This document shows positions 35,261 through 44,061 of a stretch of 64,000 nucleotides of DNA, in pieces (position 1 is the first letter of the stretch; every line of letters begins with the position of its first letter). A model generated the notes under the pieces. The model worked only from the letters and a program-made list of their open reading frames with translations. It ran no database searches and was not told the origin of the DNA. Origin of the DNA: Guptibacillus hwajinpoensis (GTDB taxonomy: Bacteria > Bacillota > Bacilli > Bacillales > Guptibacillaceae); NCBI RefSeq assembly GCF_029277305.1, contig NZ_CP119526.1. One strand, given 5' to 3'. Position numbers and translations under genes: made by a program.

Positions 35261-36295
35261 CTATAGTGTGTTAAATTGTTTAATAAAACGACTGTCATTT
35301 GTATAGAAGTGACGAATATCATCAATTCCATATTTGAGCATTGCAATTCGTTCAGGTCCCATACCAAATGCAAAGCCAGTTACTTTCTCAGGGTCAAATC
35401 CTGACATACGGAGAACATTCGGGTGAACCATTCCTCCACCAAGAATCTCAATCCATCCTGTACCTTTACATACAGAACAACCATTACCAGAGCAAATAAA
35501 ACATGAGATATCCATTTCAACAGAAGGTTCTGTAAATGGGAAGAAACTTGGACGGAGACGGATTTCACGCTCGTCACCGAACATTTTCTTTGCGAATGAT
35601 TGCAACACGCCCTTCAAATCACTCATTCGAACATTCTCTCCAACCATTAACCCCTCAATTTGCATGAATTGATGAGAATGTGTTGCATCATCTGTATCAC
35701 GACGGTAAACCTTACCTGGAACAATAATTTTAACTGGACCTTCACCGTTAAGCTTTTCCATCGTTCTTGCCTGCATAGGAGATGTATGTGTACGAAGTAA
35801 AGTTTCCTCAGTAATATAGAATGAGTCCTGCATATCACGAGCTGGATGATCTTTAGGGAGATTCAGTGCTTCGAAATTATAGTAATCTGTTTCAACTTCA
35901 GGACCTTCAGCAATTGAAAAGCCCATTCCAAGAAAGAGATCTTCAATTTCTTCAATGACCCTCGTTAGCGGATGGTGATTGCCTCTCTTGATTGGACGAC
36001 CTGGAAGAGAGATATCAATTGTTTCTTTCTTAAGTCTTTCTTCAACAGCTGCTTTCTCTAAACCATTCACTTTCGCTTCAAGTTGGTCAGATATGGCTGT
36101 GCGAATTTCATTAACCAGCTGTCCCATCTTAGGACGCTCTTCAGCTGAAAGCTTGCCCATCCCCTTTGAAATTTCCGTAATTGGTCCTTTCTTTCCAAGG
36201 TAAGCAACTCGAATATCCTGTACTTCTTTCATTGAAGAAGCTTTCTCAATTTGTGACAGGGCTTCCTCTTTTAACGTTTGTAAACGTTCCTGCAT
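35261..36295 (-). CDS. pheS: Phenylalanine-tRNA ligase alpha subunit
   Basis: This catalytic class II synthetase chain makes phenylalanyl-adenylate and charges tRNA-Phe. The 344-residue length equals B. subtilis PheS when the ATG at 36295 is used; GGAGGT lies 7 bp upstream, while the ATG at 36328 has no good site. Motif 2 (MQARTMEKL, VYRRDTDDATHSHQFMQIEG) and motif 3 (GFAFGMGPERIAMLKYGIDDIR) are visible. Confidence 0.97.
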   Translation of the reverse strand: MQERLQTLKEEALSQIEKASSMKEVQDIRVAYLGKKGPITEISKGMGKLSAEERPKMGQLVNEIRTAISDQLEAKVNGLEKAAVEERLKKETIDISLPGRPIKRGNHHPLTRVIEEIEDLFLGMGFSIAEGPEVETDYYNFEALNLPKDHPARDMQDSFYITEETLLRTHTSPMQARTMEKLNGEGPVKIIVPGKVYRRDTDDATHSHQFMQIEGLMVGENVRMSDLKGVLQSFAKKMFGDEREIRLRPSFFPFTEPSVEMDISCFICSGNGCSVCKGTGWIEILGGGMVHPNVLRMSGFDPEKVTGFAFGMGPERIAMLKYGIDDIRHFYTNDSRFIKQFNTL

Positions 36296-36346
36296 CGTTT
36301 TGACCTCCACTTCATACTTTTCTTTCAAGTAAAGCTTTTTTAAGCA

Positions 36347-36608
36347 ATAAAAAAATCCTCGCTCCCAGTAAAGGGGCGAAGATTTGATTTCGCGGTACCA
36401 CCCTAATTCACTGATAGAATGAATCTATCAGCCTTAAGCAAAGAATAACGGTTTGTCACCGATCCGCTTTTGTATACCAACTAAGCGGCAACTCCAGAGC
36501 GAATTCGGCGGCTTCCCTGTAGAAATGCTTCCAGTCACGGCATTTCCTCCCTGCAAAGGCAGCGGCAGCTTACTACTCTCTATCATTGTTTTTAACATAT
36601 ATAAGTTG
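36347..36608 (-). promoter_or_regulatory. T-box riboswitch of pheST
   Basis: The T-box core AGGGTGGTACCGCG (36391-36404) is followed on the minus strand by a terminator, AATCTTCGC/GCGAGGATT plus seven T. An AGTA S-turn-like motif follows AGAG near the 5' end, and the pairing CTCT lies next to a TTC at 36501-36503, the best candidate specifier for phenylalanine. Uncharged tRNA-Phe would pair with the T-box and allow read-through. The whole 350-bp gap is this leader plus its promoter. Confidence 0.92.
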
Positions 36609-36614
36609 CTTCTA

Positions 36615-36643
36615 ATTATAGAAAAAAAACCATCACTCTGCAA
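36615..36643 (-). promoter_or_regulatory. Sigma-A promoter of pheST T-box
   Basis: TTGCAG (36638-36643) and TATAAT (36615-36620) are 17 bp apart on the minus strand; the promoter starts the T-box leader. Confidence 0.8.
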
Positions 36644-36649
36644 GCCTGA

Positions 36650-37399
36650 TTATGAACGAAGTAAACCATACATAAGAATTCCAGCGGCTACAGCTACATT
36701 TAATGACTCAGCATCGCCATATATCGGAATATAGACATTTACATCTGCCAGCGTTTGAAGTTCTTCTGATACTCCATTTGCTTCGTTACCTAGAATAACA
36801 GCAAAGTTTGACTGATGTTCAACTTCTTGATAAGGCGTGCCTCCACTTACTTCAGTTGCGTATATGTGCATACCTGATTGCTTGAGTGATTTAACTTCCT
36901 CAACTAAATTCGCTTTTCTAACTGGCAAATGAAATATAGAGCCTTGTGTAGAACGAAGCACTTTACTATTGTAGGGATCTACTGTTCCTGCCCCTAACAA
37001 TACACCATCATATCCCGCACTATCTGCTGTACGAATAATCGTTCCTAGATTTCCTGGATCCTGAATCGCATCAAGAAGAAGAAGCTTTCCATTTTGAGGT
37101 GATACAGGCTCGGCCATTTTGCATACTGCCATTATTCCCTGTGGGGTTTCTGTATCGGTTAGCTCAAACATGACTTTCTCTGTAACAGTATAGACAATAG
37201 GACTTTCTTTAAACGGATAGGAAGATAAATCCATACCTTCTGTTAGAATGACTTCTACAATTGGAGCTTCTGCTTTTGCAGCTTCTTCAATAATATGCGG
37301 ACCTTCAATAAGGTAAGATTCTGCTTTCTCTCTTCCTTTTCTTGTTTGGAGCTTTTTCCAATCTTTCACTTTTTGATTTTTTACGGATTCTATAATCAT
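36650..37399 (-). CDS. ysgA: TrmH-family (SpoU) RNA methyltransferase YsgA
   Basis: This SPOUT-class 2'-O-ribose methyltransferase acts on rRNA or tRNA and uses SAM. The 249-residue protein has the N-terminal substrate-binding domain and the knot motifs NLGTIIRTADSAG, VILGNEANGVS and ESLNVAVAAGILMYGLLR. It sits upstream of pheS as in B. subtilis. The exact RNA target is unknown from sequence. AGGAGAGC precedes the ATG. Confidence 0.92.
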   Translation of the reverse strand: MIIESVKNQKVKDWKKLQTRKGREKAESYLIEGPHIIEEAAKAEAPIVEVILTEGMDLSSYPFKESPIVYTVTEKVMFELTDTETPQGIMAVCKMAEPVSPQNGKLLLLDAIQDPGNLGTIIRTADSAGYDGVLLGAGTVDPYNSKVLRSTQGSIFHLPVRKANLVEEVKSLKQSGMHIYATEVSGGTPYQEVEHQSNFAVILGNEANGVSEELQTLADVNVYIPIYGDAESLNVAVAAGILMYGLLRS

Positions 37400-37487
37400 T
37401 ATGCTCTCCTTTGGTTCTCAATGTTTTCATTATAAAGGGTCACAACGGAAGATTCCAACAAAACTCATGAAATTAAACTGAAACGCT

Positions 37488-37494
37488 CATACTA
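37488..37494 (+). promoter_or_regulatory. Forespore-type -10 (sigma-G/F) before sspI
   Basis: CATACTA fits the -10 used by sigma-G and sigma-F; a looser -35 (near 37465-37470) lies about 17 bp upstream. This agrees with forespore expression of sspI. Confidence 0.6.
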
Positions 37495-37540
37495 ATGGTG
37501 CTTGTTCTAACAAGCGAATGAGAAAGGTGAGGTGTAAAGT

Positions 37541-37747
37541 ATGGACCTTAACTTACGAAAAGCGATCCTCGCTAATATTGATGGAAACAACGAGGAGCAG
37601 CTTGAAGCTACAATCCTTGACGCTATGCAAAGCGGAGAAGAGAAGATGCTTCCTGGACTAGGCGTTCTTTTCGAAATTCTTTGGAAAGAAGCTCCAGAGA
37701 ATGAACGTGAGCAAATGCTTTCTTACATGGCACAAGGGGTTAATTAA
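37541..37747 (+). CDS. sspI: Small acid-soluble spore protein I
   Basis: The 68-residue minor spore core protein begins MDLNLRKAILANI and has the GEEKMLPGLGVLFE segment of SspI. It is made in the forespore, and its exact role is not known. Its place next to ysgA and ysdC is the same as in B. subtilis. GAAAGGTGAGG precedes the ATG. It is one of the sequences that identify the host as a spore former. Confidence 0.94.
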   Translation: MDLNLRKAILANIDGNNEEQLEATILDAMQSGEEKMLPGLGVLFEILWKEAPENEREQMLSYMAQGVN

Positions 37748-37751
37748 CGAG

Positions 37752-37784
37752 CAAAATCCGGTGGAAAAATTCCACCGGATTTTG
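37752..37784. terminator. Bidirectional terminator between sspI and ysdC
   Basis: The perfect 15-bp stem CAAAATCCGGTGGAA/TTCCACCGGATTTTG has a short A-rich loop, between converging genes. Confidence 0.9.
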
Positions 37785-37787
37785 TGT

Positions 37788-38870
37788 TTAATTAAATGTA
37801 ATTTCTTTAACTGTATCAGCGTCTAGCTTTTTAATGACTTCAACAATTAAGTTTACTGCATTTTCGAAATCATCGCGATGCAGAATCGCTGCGTGAGTAT
37901 GAATATAACGTGTGGCAATTGTGATCGATAATGCTGGTACTCCATTTGCAGTAAGGTGAATTTTACCTGAATCTGTTCCACCACCTGCAATCGCATCGAA
38001 TTGATAAGGAATGTCTTTCTCATCAGCTGTGTCAGTCACAAGATCACGAAGGCCTTTATGACTAACCATTGATGCATCATACATAATGATTTGTGGGCCT
38101 TTACCCATTTTGGATTGAGCATCTTTATCACTAACTCCTGGAGTATCTCCAGCAATACCAACATCCACTGCAAAACCGATATCCGGCTTAATCATATTGG
38201 CAGCTGTAGTAGCGCCTCGAAGACCTACTTCTTCTTGAACTGTTCCAACTCCATAAACAGTGTTCGGGTGGTCACCATCTTGAAGCTTTCGAAGAACTTC
38301 TATTGCAATCGCGCAGCCGATGCGGTTATCCCATGCTTTTGCCATAAGCATCTTCTCGTTGTTCATGACCGTGAATTCACAAACAGGTACAACAGAGTCA
38401 CCAGGTTTAACTCCCCACTCCATTGCTTCTTCTTTACTTGAAGCACCAATATCAATAAACATATCTTTCTTATCAACTGATTTCTTGCGCTGTTCTGCTG
38501 GGAGAATATGTGGAGGTTTTGAACCAATTACACCCATGATATTCCCTTTACGTGTCATAACATTAACACGCTGAGCCAGCATTACCTGCTCCCACCAGCC
38601 TCCAACAGTTTGGAACCAAAGAAATCCTTTATCATCAATTCGTGTAATCATAAAGCCAATTTCATCAAGGTGACCAGCTACCATGATTTTGGGGCCTTCT
38701 GCTTTTCCTTTTTTAACAGCAATTAAACTACCCAAGTTGTCATACATTAACTCATCCGCAAGAGGTTCGATGTACTTTTTCATAACATCGCGAGGTTCAC
38801 GTTCATTGCCCGGTACACCATTCGCATCTGTTAGTTCTTTAAGCATCTGCAATGTTTCATCTTTCGCCAT
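37788..38870 (-). CDS. ysdC: M42 family metallopeptidase YsdC
   Basis: This is a cytosolic dinuclear-metal aminopeptidase or glucanase-like enzyme that forms large tetrahedral assemblies in relatives. The metal and catalytic residues are in AGHLDEIGFM, AWDNRIGC, TVQEEVGLRGA, VDVGIAGD, GGGTDSGKIHLT and RYIHTHAA. The 360-residue length is normal. The true substrate is not settled in Bacillus. It stands alone between sspI and a dUTPase gene. Confidence 0.92.
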   Translation of the reverse strand: MAKDETLQMLKELTDANGVPGNEREPRDVMKKYIEPLADELMYDNLGSLIAVKKGKAEGPKIMVAGHLDEIGFMITRIDDKGFLWFQTVGGWWEQVMLAQRVNVMTRKGNIMGVIGSKPPHILPAEQRKKSVDKKDMFIDIGASSKEEAMEWGVKPGDSVVPVCEFTVMNNEKMLMAKAWDNRIGCAIAIEVLRKLQDGDHPNTVYGVGTVQEEVGLRGATTAANMIKPDIGFAVDVGIAGDTPGVSDKDAQSKMGKGPQIIMYDASMVSHKGLRDLVTDTADEKDIPYQFDAIAGGGTDSGKIHLTANGVPALSITIATRYIHTHAAILHRDDFENAVNLIVEVIKKLDADTVKEITFN

Positions 38871-38951
38871 ATGTATTGCCTCCTTGATATGTATTCTTTA
38901 TTTATTATAACGGTTTCCGAAATTTTTCACAATTGAGAGCGCTTCACACTT

Positions 38952-39440
38952 CTAATATCCGTGATCCTGTCGATTATGATTGACTTCATTTTTCTTTAAA
39001 TAAGCTTGATCAATTTCATTGAGACTTAAACCAATTCGGTCGCCGAGTTCAAGGTAACATTCGATAAGATTTAGATAGGCACCTTCTTCTTTCTCATTTG
39101 CAACCCGATCTATTGCACGGTAAACATCGTGAAAAGCTTGGACAGCTGTGAGTCGCTCGTCAGATTGTGTTGGAATAACACCTTCAGTATAACCAAGTTC
39201 AAGGCCTAATGAGAGAATGAAATGAATGCCATCAACATACTCCTCAAGAACTGTTTCTTTAGGAGAAGGAGCTTTCTTACTCCAATATTTGAAACACCGC
39301 GTTTCATTCGCAAGTTCACCCACTTCTACTTTTAAAGCAAGTAACTTATTTTCAAAAAGATCTTCGCCTTCGAGGTTATGCTCCTGCACGATTCGATCAT
39401 CTAATTGTTTCTGTAGTGTGAATAATTTGTTGAAATTCAA
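38952..39440 (-). CDS. Dimeric dUTP diphosphatase (all-alpha, MazG-like)
   Basis: This enzyme hydrolyses dUTP (and likely dUDP) to keep uracil out of DNA. The all-alpha fold motifs are EVGELANETRCFKYW and LEEYVDGIHFILSLGLELGY, with the E-x2-E and E-x2-D metal ligands. The start is taken as TTG at 39440 (MNFNKLFTLQ) because GAAAGGAC lies just before it and it gives the usual 162 residues; the longer frame to 39491 has no ribosome-binding site. The trimeric beta dUTPase is a different family. Confidence 0.85.
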   Translation of the reverse strand: MNFNKLFTLQKQLDDRIVQEHNLEGEDLFENKLLALKVEVGELANETRCFKYWSKKAPSPKETVLEEYVDGIHFILSLGLELGYTEGVIPTQSDERLTAVQAFHDVYRAIDRVANEKEEGAYLNLIECYLELGDRIGLSLNEIDQAYLKKNEVNHNRQDHGY

Positions 39441-39536
39441 TTTAACCGTCCTTTCTAAAACATTTCTTTTTATGAAACCTTTCTTTATCATAAACGTATA
39501 AAGAATAGAAGCATAGTGAAAACGAGGTGCTGACTA

Positions 39537-39932
39537 ATGATTATTATACTTTTTCGTCTTGTCATTCTTGCTGCAATGGTCTTGATTGCCTATTCTGTCA
39601 TTCGCTTTTTTCTCGATCCAAAACGCAAGCTAGAGAAGGCCTATGATCATAAAGATTACTATTTTTTTGATGACCCGTCCAACGTTAGAAAGAACTTTCT
39701 CCTCACGTATAAAGGAGCGCTATTTGAAGGTGAGAAATACCTTGGAACGACAGATCATTCATTCGACATCATTACCATATCTGTTGGCGTGAAGAATGCA
39801 TCAGAGCTTTATTTACTTGAAAAAGAAGACTTCTATTTCCTTGAGAAAGAGATGGACCTTCGTTATCCAAGCGCCAAAATTGAATGGAAAAGTCCAGTGA
39901 AAGAATTTCTACGTCATAGAGAAAACTCATAA
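39537..39932 (+). CDS. ysdB: YsdB family membrane-associated protein
   Basis: The 131-residue protein has one N-terminal helix (about 3-22), then RFFLDPKRKLEKAYDHKDYYFFDDPSNVRKNFLLTYKGALFEGEKYLGTT, characteristic of YsdB. B. subtilis YsdB contributes to sigma-W activation through the anti-sigma degradation pathway; the same may hold here. Position between ysdC and ysdA is conserved, though a dUTPase and three further genes intervene. Confidence 0.85.
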   Translation: MIIILFRLVILAAMVLIAYSVIRFFLDPKRKLEKAYDHKDYYFFDDPSNVRKNFLLTYKGALFEGEKYLGTTDHSFDIITISVGVKNASELYLLEKEDFYFLEKEMDLRYPSAKIEWKSPVKEFLRHRENS

Positions 39933-39973
39933 ACAAAGAAATCCCCCTGATGCCAGGGGGATTTCTTTGTTTA
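39930..39973. terminator. Strong bidirectional terminator after ysdB
   Basis: The 20-bp perfect stem TAAACAAAGAAATCCCCCTG pairs with 39954-39973 around loop ATGC; the ysdB TAA is inside it. It also serves the converging gene at 39979. Confidence 0.93.
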
Positions 39974-39978
39974 TACGA

Positions 39979-40551
39979 TTACCTAGCCGGCTGAAAGAAT
40001 TCATCCCACTTCATAATCCATTCTCGTCTTCTTAATAAATAGAAAAGAATAGCAAGGCCTGAAAGGATTAAAACAATTAGTACAGGTTCGAACCCCCTAA
40101 TTGCTGTTCCAAAAAAAGAATACATCAACGCAAGTGGTAAGTTGGAAATAATGGATGAACGTAAGTAATCCTGAAAGTCCTTTGAAACCTCAATTAAGCA
40201 AAGCGATATTAAATGAAAATGAACGAAAGGAACCAATCTTAAGATGGCGATTTGTCCTACAGACATCGGCATTCGTTTACGCATCCATTTCTCTTTCATC
40301 CGAGTAATTTTCTTAAACAATGAAGGCACTCGCTTAACCACCAAGTAGAAAACAGTACTTACAACCGTAATGCCGATCACGGAATAGATTGTACCGTAAA
40401 GCGCTCCGAACATAACTCCTCCAGCAATACACACAACACTAACCGGTACAAAGAAAAACTGACGAATAAAATGAAGAACAATAAAATAGAACGGGGCGTA
40501 TATTCCGCTGTTCGACACAACTTCGACAAGCGGTAGGACAAGCTCATTCAT
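39979..40551 (-). CDS. TVP38/TMEM64 (VTT domain) membrane protein
   Basis: The 190-residue protein has about five to six hydrophobic helices and the VTT signature FVPVSVVCIAGGVMFGALYGTIYS, with the second conserved segment RLVPFVHFHLISLC. Relatives of this DedA-like fold act as lipid scramblases or transporters; the exact function here is unknown. The ATG at 40551 has GGGGGGAAC directly upstream, so the longer frame to 40638 is rejected. It is divergent from the cytochrome bd genes. Confidence 0.83.
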   Translation of the reverse strand: MNELVLPLVEVVSNSGIYAPFYFIVLHFIRQFFFVPVSVVCIAGGVMFGALYGTIYSVIGITVVSTVFYLVVKRVPSLFKKITRMKEKWMRKRMPMSVGQIAILRLVPFVHFHLISLCLIEVSKDFQDYLRSSIISNLPLALMYSFFGTAIRGFEPVLIVLILSGLAILFYLLRRREWIMKWDEFFQPAR

Positions 40552-40691
40552 GATGTTCCCCCCTTCCATTAACGTGTATGACAGCAGACGAGTTGTTATG
40601 TCAAAAAATGAGTGAGTTATAAGAATATTTTCTGGCAATACGTGGACAATAAGGGGAGATTTGAACAGAACGGTAAATGGAGGAGATTGCT

Positions 40692-42014
40692 TTGGATGAA
40701 CTCGTTATCGCCCGCTCGCTATTTGGTATGACAATGGGTGTACATATTATTTATGCAACGCTAGGTGTAGGTTTACCCTTCATGGTTCTCATTGCTGAGC
40801 TAATGTATCAGAAAACAAAGGACAAAGACTACGCTTTAATGGCTAACCGTTGGACGAAGGGATTTGCTGTCTTACTTGGCGTTGCGATTCCGACTGGAAC
40901 TATTGCAGGTGTTCAGCTCTCTCTTTTATGGCCTGGATTTATGGAAGTTGTAGGAAGAGTTATTGCATTACCTTTCCAGATTGAAATCTATGCGTTTTTT
41001 CTAGAAGCTCTTTTTATGTCGATTTATGTTTATGCAGCTGACCGTCTTTCGCCTATTATGCGTATCGTTAGCGTAACACTCGTTGCATTCGGTGCTAGCG
41101 CGTCCGCTATTTTAATAACAAACGTACACGCCTTCCAAGGAACTCCAGCTGGGTTTGAAATTGTAGATGGAAAATTCGTGAACGTTGATCCTTGGGAAGC
41201 ATTTTTCAATCCTTCCTTCTTCGTTACAGCTGGACATGTAACTGTCTCAGCACTAATGACAGGTGCTTTTGTCATTGCGTCTATTGCTGCTTACAAGATG
41301 ATTCGTCAGCGAGGAAATACGAGAGAATATAAGTTTCATCATAAAGCACTAATGATGGGGCTTGTAATCGGAGGTATTTTATCAGTTTTGACATCATTAA
41401 ATGGACATGAATCTGCTCAACAGCTGTATCAGTATCAACCAGAAAAGCTTGCCGCTGCAGAGGGATTATTTGAAACACAGAGGTATGCGCCACTTGCTAT
41501 TGGAGGTTATACAGATAAGGAAGATCGCGAGGTAAAGTGGGCCATTGAAGTACCATGGGCGCTCAGTTTCCTTTCAGATGACGCCTTTGATACCAAAGTT
41601 CTTGGACTTGAAGAATGGCCTGAAGAGGAATGGCCACCTTTGTTTGTCCACACTTTATTTAACTCTATGGTAGGAATCGGTTCACTGTTACTTCTATTAT
41701 CCATCGTAGGTTTTACATGGTACAAAATTCTTAAGCGAAAAGAGTTCCCACGCCCGCTCATGTGGGGGTTTATCGCCGCAGGACCTCTCGCAATGACTGC
41801 TATCGAATTTGGTTGGATTTTCGCCTGTACAGGAAGGCAACCATGGATTATCTATCACATAATGAAGACAGAAGAGGCAGTGACGACTTCAGGTAATATC
41901 GGCCTGCTTTTCGTGCTCTTTCTCATAGTCTATATCATTTTAATGATTTCGACAGTGCTCGTTCTTCGTTATTATTTCAACCGAAATCCTATATCCGAAG
42001 AACTCGACCAATAA
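40692..42014 (+). CDS. ythA: Cytochrome bd-type quinol oxidase subunit I (YthA-like)
   Basis: This is the heme-bearing subunit of a bd-type terminal oxidase. The 440-residue protein has about nine helices and keeps GRVIALPFQIEIYAFFLEALFMSIYVYAADRLSP, the GHESAQ segment, and the GRQPWIIYHIMKTEEAVT motif. It is closer to the short Q-loop (cyanide-insensitive, YthA) type than to E. coli CydA. The TTG at 40692 is chosen because GGAGGAG lies 8 bp upstream and MDELVIARSLFG is the family start. Together with the next gene it forms an alternative oxidase branch. Confidence 0.9.
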   Translation: MDELVIARSLFGMTMGVHIIYATLGVGLPFMVLIAELMYQKTKDKDYALMANRWTKGFAVLLGVAIPTGTIAGVQLSLLWPGFMEVVGRVIALPFQIEIYAFFLEALFMSIYVYAADRLSPIMRIVSVTLVAFGASASAILITNVHAFQGTPAGFEIVDGKFVNVDPWEAFFNPSFFVTAGHVTVSALMTGAFVIASIAAYKMIRQRGNTREYKFHHKALMMGLVIGGILSVLTSLNGHESAQQLYQYQPEKLAAAEGLFETQRYAPLAIGGYTDKEDREVKWAIEVPWALSFLSDDAFDTKVLGLEEWPEEEWPPLFVHTLFNSMVGIGSLLLLLSIVGFTWYKILKRKEFPRPLMWGFIAAGPLAMTAIEFGWIFACTGRQPWIIYHIMKTEEAVTTSGNIGLLFVLFLIVYIILMISTVLVLRYYFNRNPISEELDQ

Positions 42015-42065
42015 TTCACTGCAGGTGTTTTACCCTACTCTAAAAAAGATCAAGAGGTGAACAAC

Positions 42066-43097
42066 ATGTCAGAAGCATTCTACGCAATCACGTTGATTTG
42101 GGGACTTGTCTTTATTTACGCGGTTATGGCAACCATCGATTTCGGGGCAGGGTTTTGGTCTATGATTTATTTAAATCGTAACAATACGAAAGCAACAAAT
42201 ATAGCCAACCGCTACCTCTCCCCTTCATGGGAAGTAACCAATGTGTTCATTGTTGCGATTGTAGTGGCTCTTTTTAGCTTTTTCCCTGGCGCAACGTTTA
42301 CATTAGGTACTGTTCTTCTCATCCCAGGTAGCATGATCATTCTTCTACTTGCTCTTCGAAGTGCATTTCTCGTATTTTCACATTCAGCATCTTCAAATTA
42401 CAAACGGATTTTAACGATTATCTCAGGAGTCACTGGATTTCTTATTCCGGCTCTCTTAATCTGTGTTTTGCCCATTACACATGGAAATTTCATCGAAACA
42501 ACGAATGGAGCAGAACGTCTACTACTTGGTGAGTTATTAACCAGTCCTAGCGTATATGCATTCATGGCCTTTGCCGTTTCTAGTACACTTTTTCTATCAT
42601 CCTTGTTGCTTTCGGACTACTCTAACGTATCAGGAGATCAAGAAGCATATGAGACGTATAGAAGAGACGCTATTCTCGTTGGTCCGATTTCACTTGCAAT
42701 GGCGGCCTTGCTTGTTCTTACCATTCGCAATGAAGCACTCTGGCTATATGAAAACCTAATGAACTACATTCCCTGGCTTATAGGATCAATTGCTACATTC
42801 GCTCTCGGCTACGCTTCACTCTTTATTCCGAGAAAAACAGGAGTCGGCATCCCAAGACTCGCCATGATAAGCATCGTTGTACAGTATTTACTAGCTAGTT
42901 ATGCATATGGCTCAGCCCATCTCCCTTATATCGTCTATCCAAACGTCACAATCGAAACCGGATTCACAGATCCCGCCACATTCCGAGCCCTAATCGTCAC
43001 CTACATCGTAGCCTTCTTCATCCTAACCCCAGGCTTCATCTACTTCTGGCGCCTGTTCCTAAAAGACAAAAGGTACCTAAAACAAAATGAGTCTTAA
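42066..43097 (+). CDS. ythB: Cytochrome bd-type quinol oxidase subunit II (YthB-like)
   Basis: The 343-residue partner of subunit I is an eight- to nine-helix membrane protein without heme ligands of its own. It carries MATIDFGAGFWSMIY, LSPSWEVTNVFIV and LPYIVYPNVTIETGFTDPATFRALI. The ATG at 42066 is used because GAGGTG sits before it; the upstream GTG is part of that site. It follows subunit I by 51 bp, and family 3 repeats begin 3 bp after its stop. Confidence 0.9.
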   Translation: MSEAFYAITLIWGLVFIYAVMATIDFGAGFWSMIYLNRNNTKATNIANRYLSPSWEVTNVFIVAIVVALFSFFPGATFTLGTVLLIPGSMIILLLALRSAFLVFSHSASSNYKRILTIISGVTGFLIPALLICVLPITHGNFIETTNGAERLLLGELLTSPSVYAFMAFAVSSTLFLSSLLLSDYSNVSGDQEAYETYRRDAILVGPISLAMAALLVLTIRNEALWLYENLMNYIPWLIGSIATFALGYASLFIPRKTGVGIPRLAMISIVVQYLLASYAYGSAHLPYIVYPNVTIETGFTDPATFRALIVTYIVAFFILTPGFIYFWRLFLKDKRYLKQNES

Positions 43098-43099
43098 TA

Positions 43100-43640
43100 C
43101 GAAAAGCGGAGACGAGCGTTTAGAAACGGAGATATTGGAACTCTTTCACAGGAACACGTTTTTTGTGTTCCTGTGAAAGAGTGAAATATCGCAGTTTCTG
43201 CGAGTCGTAGCTGGATCTAACGAAAAGCGGAGCAGGGCTGCTTAAATCCGCAGGATGTTGGAGCCCGTGAAGATGAGACGCTTTTTGTCTCAACTGAACG
43301 AGCGAAACAGCCGGAGGATTTGGCCTGCGCAGCTGGATCTAACGAAAAGCGGAGCAGGCCTGCTTAAATCCGCAGGATGTTGGAGCCCGTGAAGATGAGA
43401 CTCCTTTTGTCTCAACTGAACGAGCGAAACAGCCGGAGGATTTGGCCTGCGCAGCTGGATCTAACGAAAAGCGGAGCAGGCCTGCTTAAATCCCCAGGAT
43501 GTTGGAGCCCGTGAAGATGAGACGCTTTTTGTCTCAACTGAACGGGCGAAACAGCTGGAGGATTTCATCTGAACACAGTCTTTGTGTTCCGATGAAATCC
43601 TGAAGCGACTCGAGGACCTGCCCACTGCACCTAGACACGA
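43100..43640 (+). repeat. Family 3 tandem array (122-bp units) after ythAB
   Basis: A divergent first unit at 43100-43220 has the perfect hairpin ACTCTTTCACAGGAACAC and its complement (about 43140-43182), a likely ythAB terminator. Units then start CGAAAAGCGGAGCAGG at 43221, 43343 and 43465, exactly 122 bp apart and nearly identical. The last changes at its 3' end into GATTTCATCTGAACACAGTC and its imperfect complement. Each unit has internal inverted repeats (GAGAC...GTCTC; AAATCCGCAGG against CGGAGGATTT). No protein frame runs through the 540 bp. Confidence 0.9.
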
Positions 43641-43712
43641 AGAAAACCGGAGACAAGCGCTTAAAATACAAAAACATTCACCAATTAAAAAACGCCTACA
43701 CGGCGTTTTTTT

Positions 43713-43991
43713 CTAACTAAAGAAATAAACATAGACAGCTACTAAAAGTAAATGAACAACAATGATTGCAGGTGTGCCGTACACAAATTGCTTGTGTTTC
43801 GTTTTATGCCTAAAATATTTCATCCCAATGTAGCCACCTATGCTACCTCCAATGATAAAAAAGAGCCATAATGTTTTTTCAGGAATTCGTTGTTTACGTT
43901 TTTGCGCTTTCTTTTTATCAACGCCCATTGCTATGAAGCTCCAACTATTCATGATGATGAGGTAAACAAGAAAAAGGGTGAGAACATCCAT
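43713..43991 (-). CDS. ysdA: DUF1294 family membrane protein YsdA
   Basis: The 92-residue protein has three hydrophobic segments and the DUF1294 motif YLIIMNSWSFIAMGVDKKKAQ...RIPEKTLWLFFIIGGSIGGYIGM. The ATG at 43991 has a strong AAAGGAGG; codons up to 44039 overlap the rplT terminator and are rejected. Function unknown; it follows the infC-rpmI-rplT operon as in B. subtilis. Confidence 0.88.
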   Translation of the reverse strand: MDVLTLFLVYLIIMNSWSFIAMGVDKKKAQKRKQRIPEKTLWLFFIIGGSIGGYIGMKYFRHKTKHKQFVYGTPAIIVVHLLLVAVYVYFFS

Positions 43992-44028
43992 AGTAGAATT
44001 ACCTCCTTTCCTTTTATGAAATAAAAAA

Positions 44029-44054
44029 ACCATTCTCACAAGTGAGAATGGTTC
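44029..44054 (-). terminator. Terminator of infC-rpmI-rplT
   Basis: The perfect 12-bp stem AACCATTCTCAC/GTGAGAATGGTT is followed on the minus strand by seven T, directly after rplT. Confidence 0.93.
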
Positions 44055-44061
44055 AAAAAAC

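Noticed and set aside
36434..36643. Frames of 60-90 residues between pheS and ysgA
   Set aside because: The region is a T-box leader with promoter and terminator, which fully accounts for it.
43221..43600. Tandem repeats considered as a CRISPR array
   Set aside because: The units are 122 bp and nearly identical across their whole length, with no short repeats alternating with unique spacers and no cas genes nearby.
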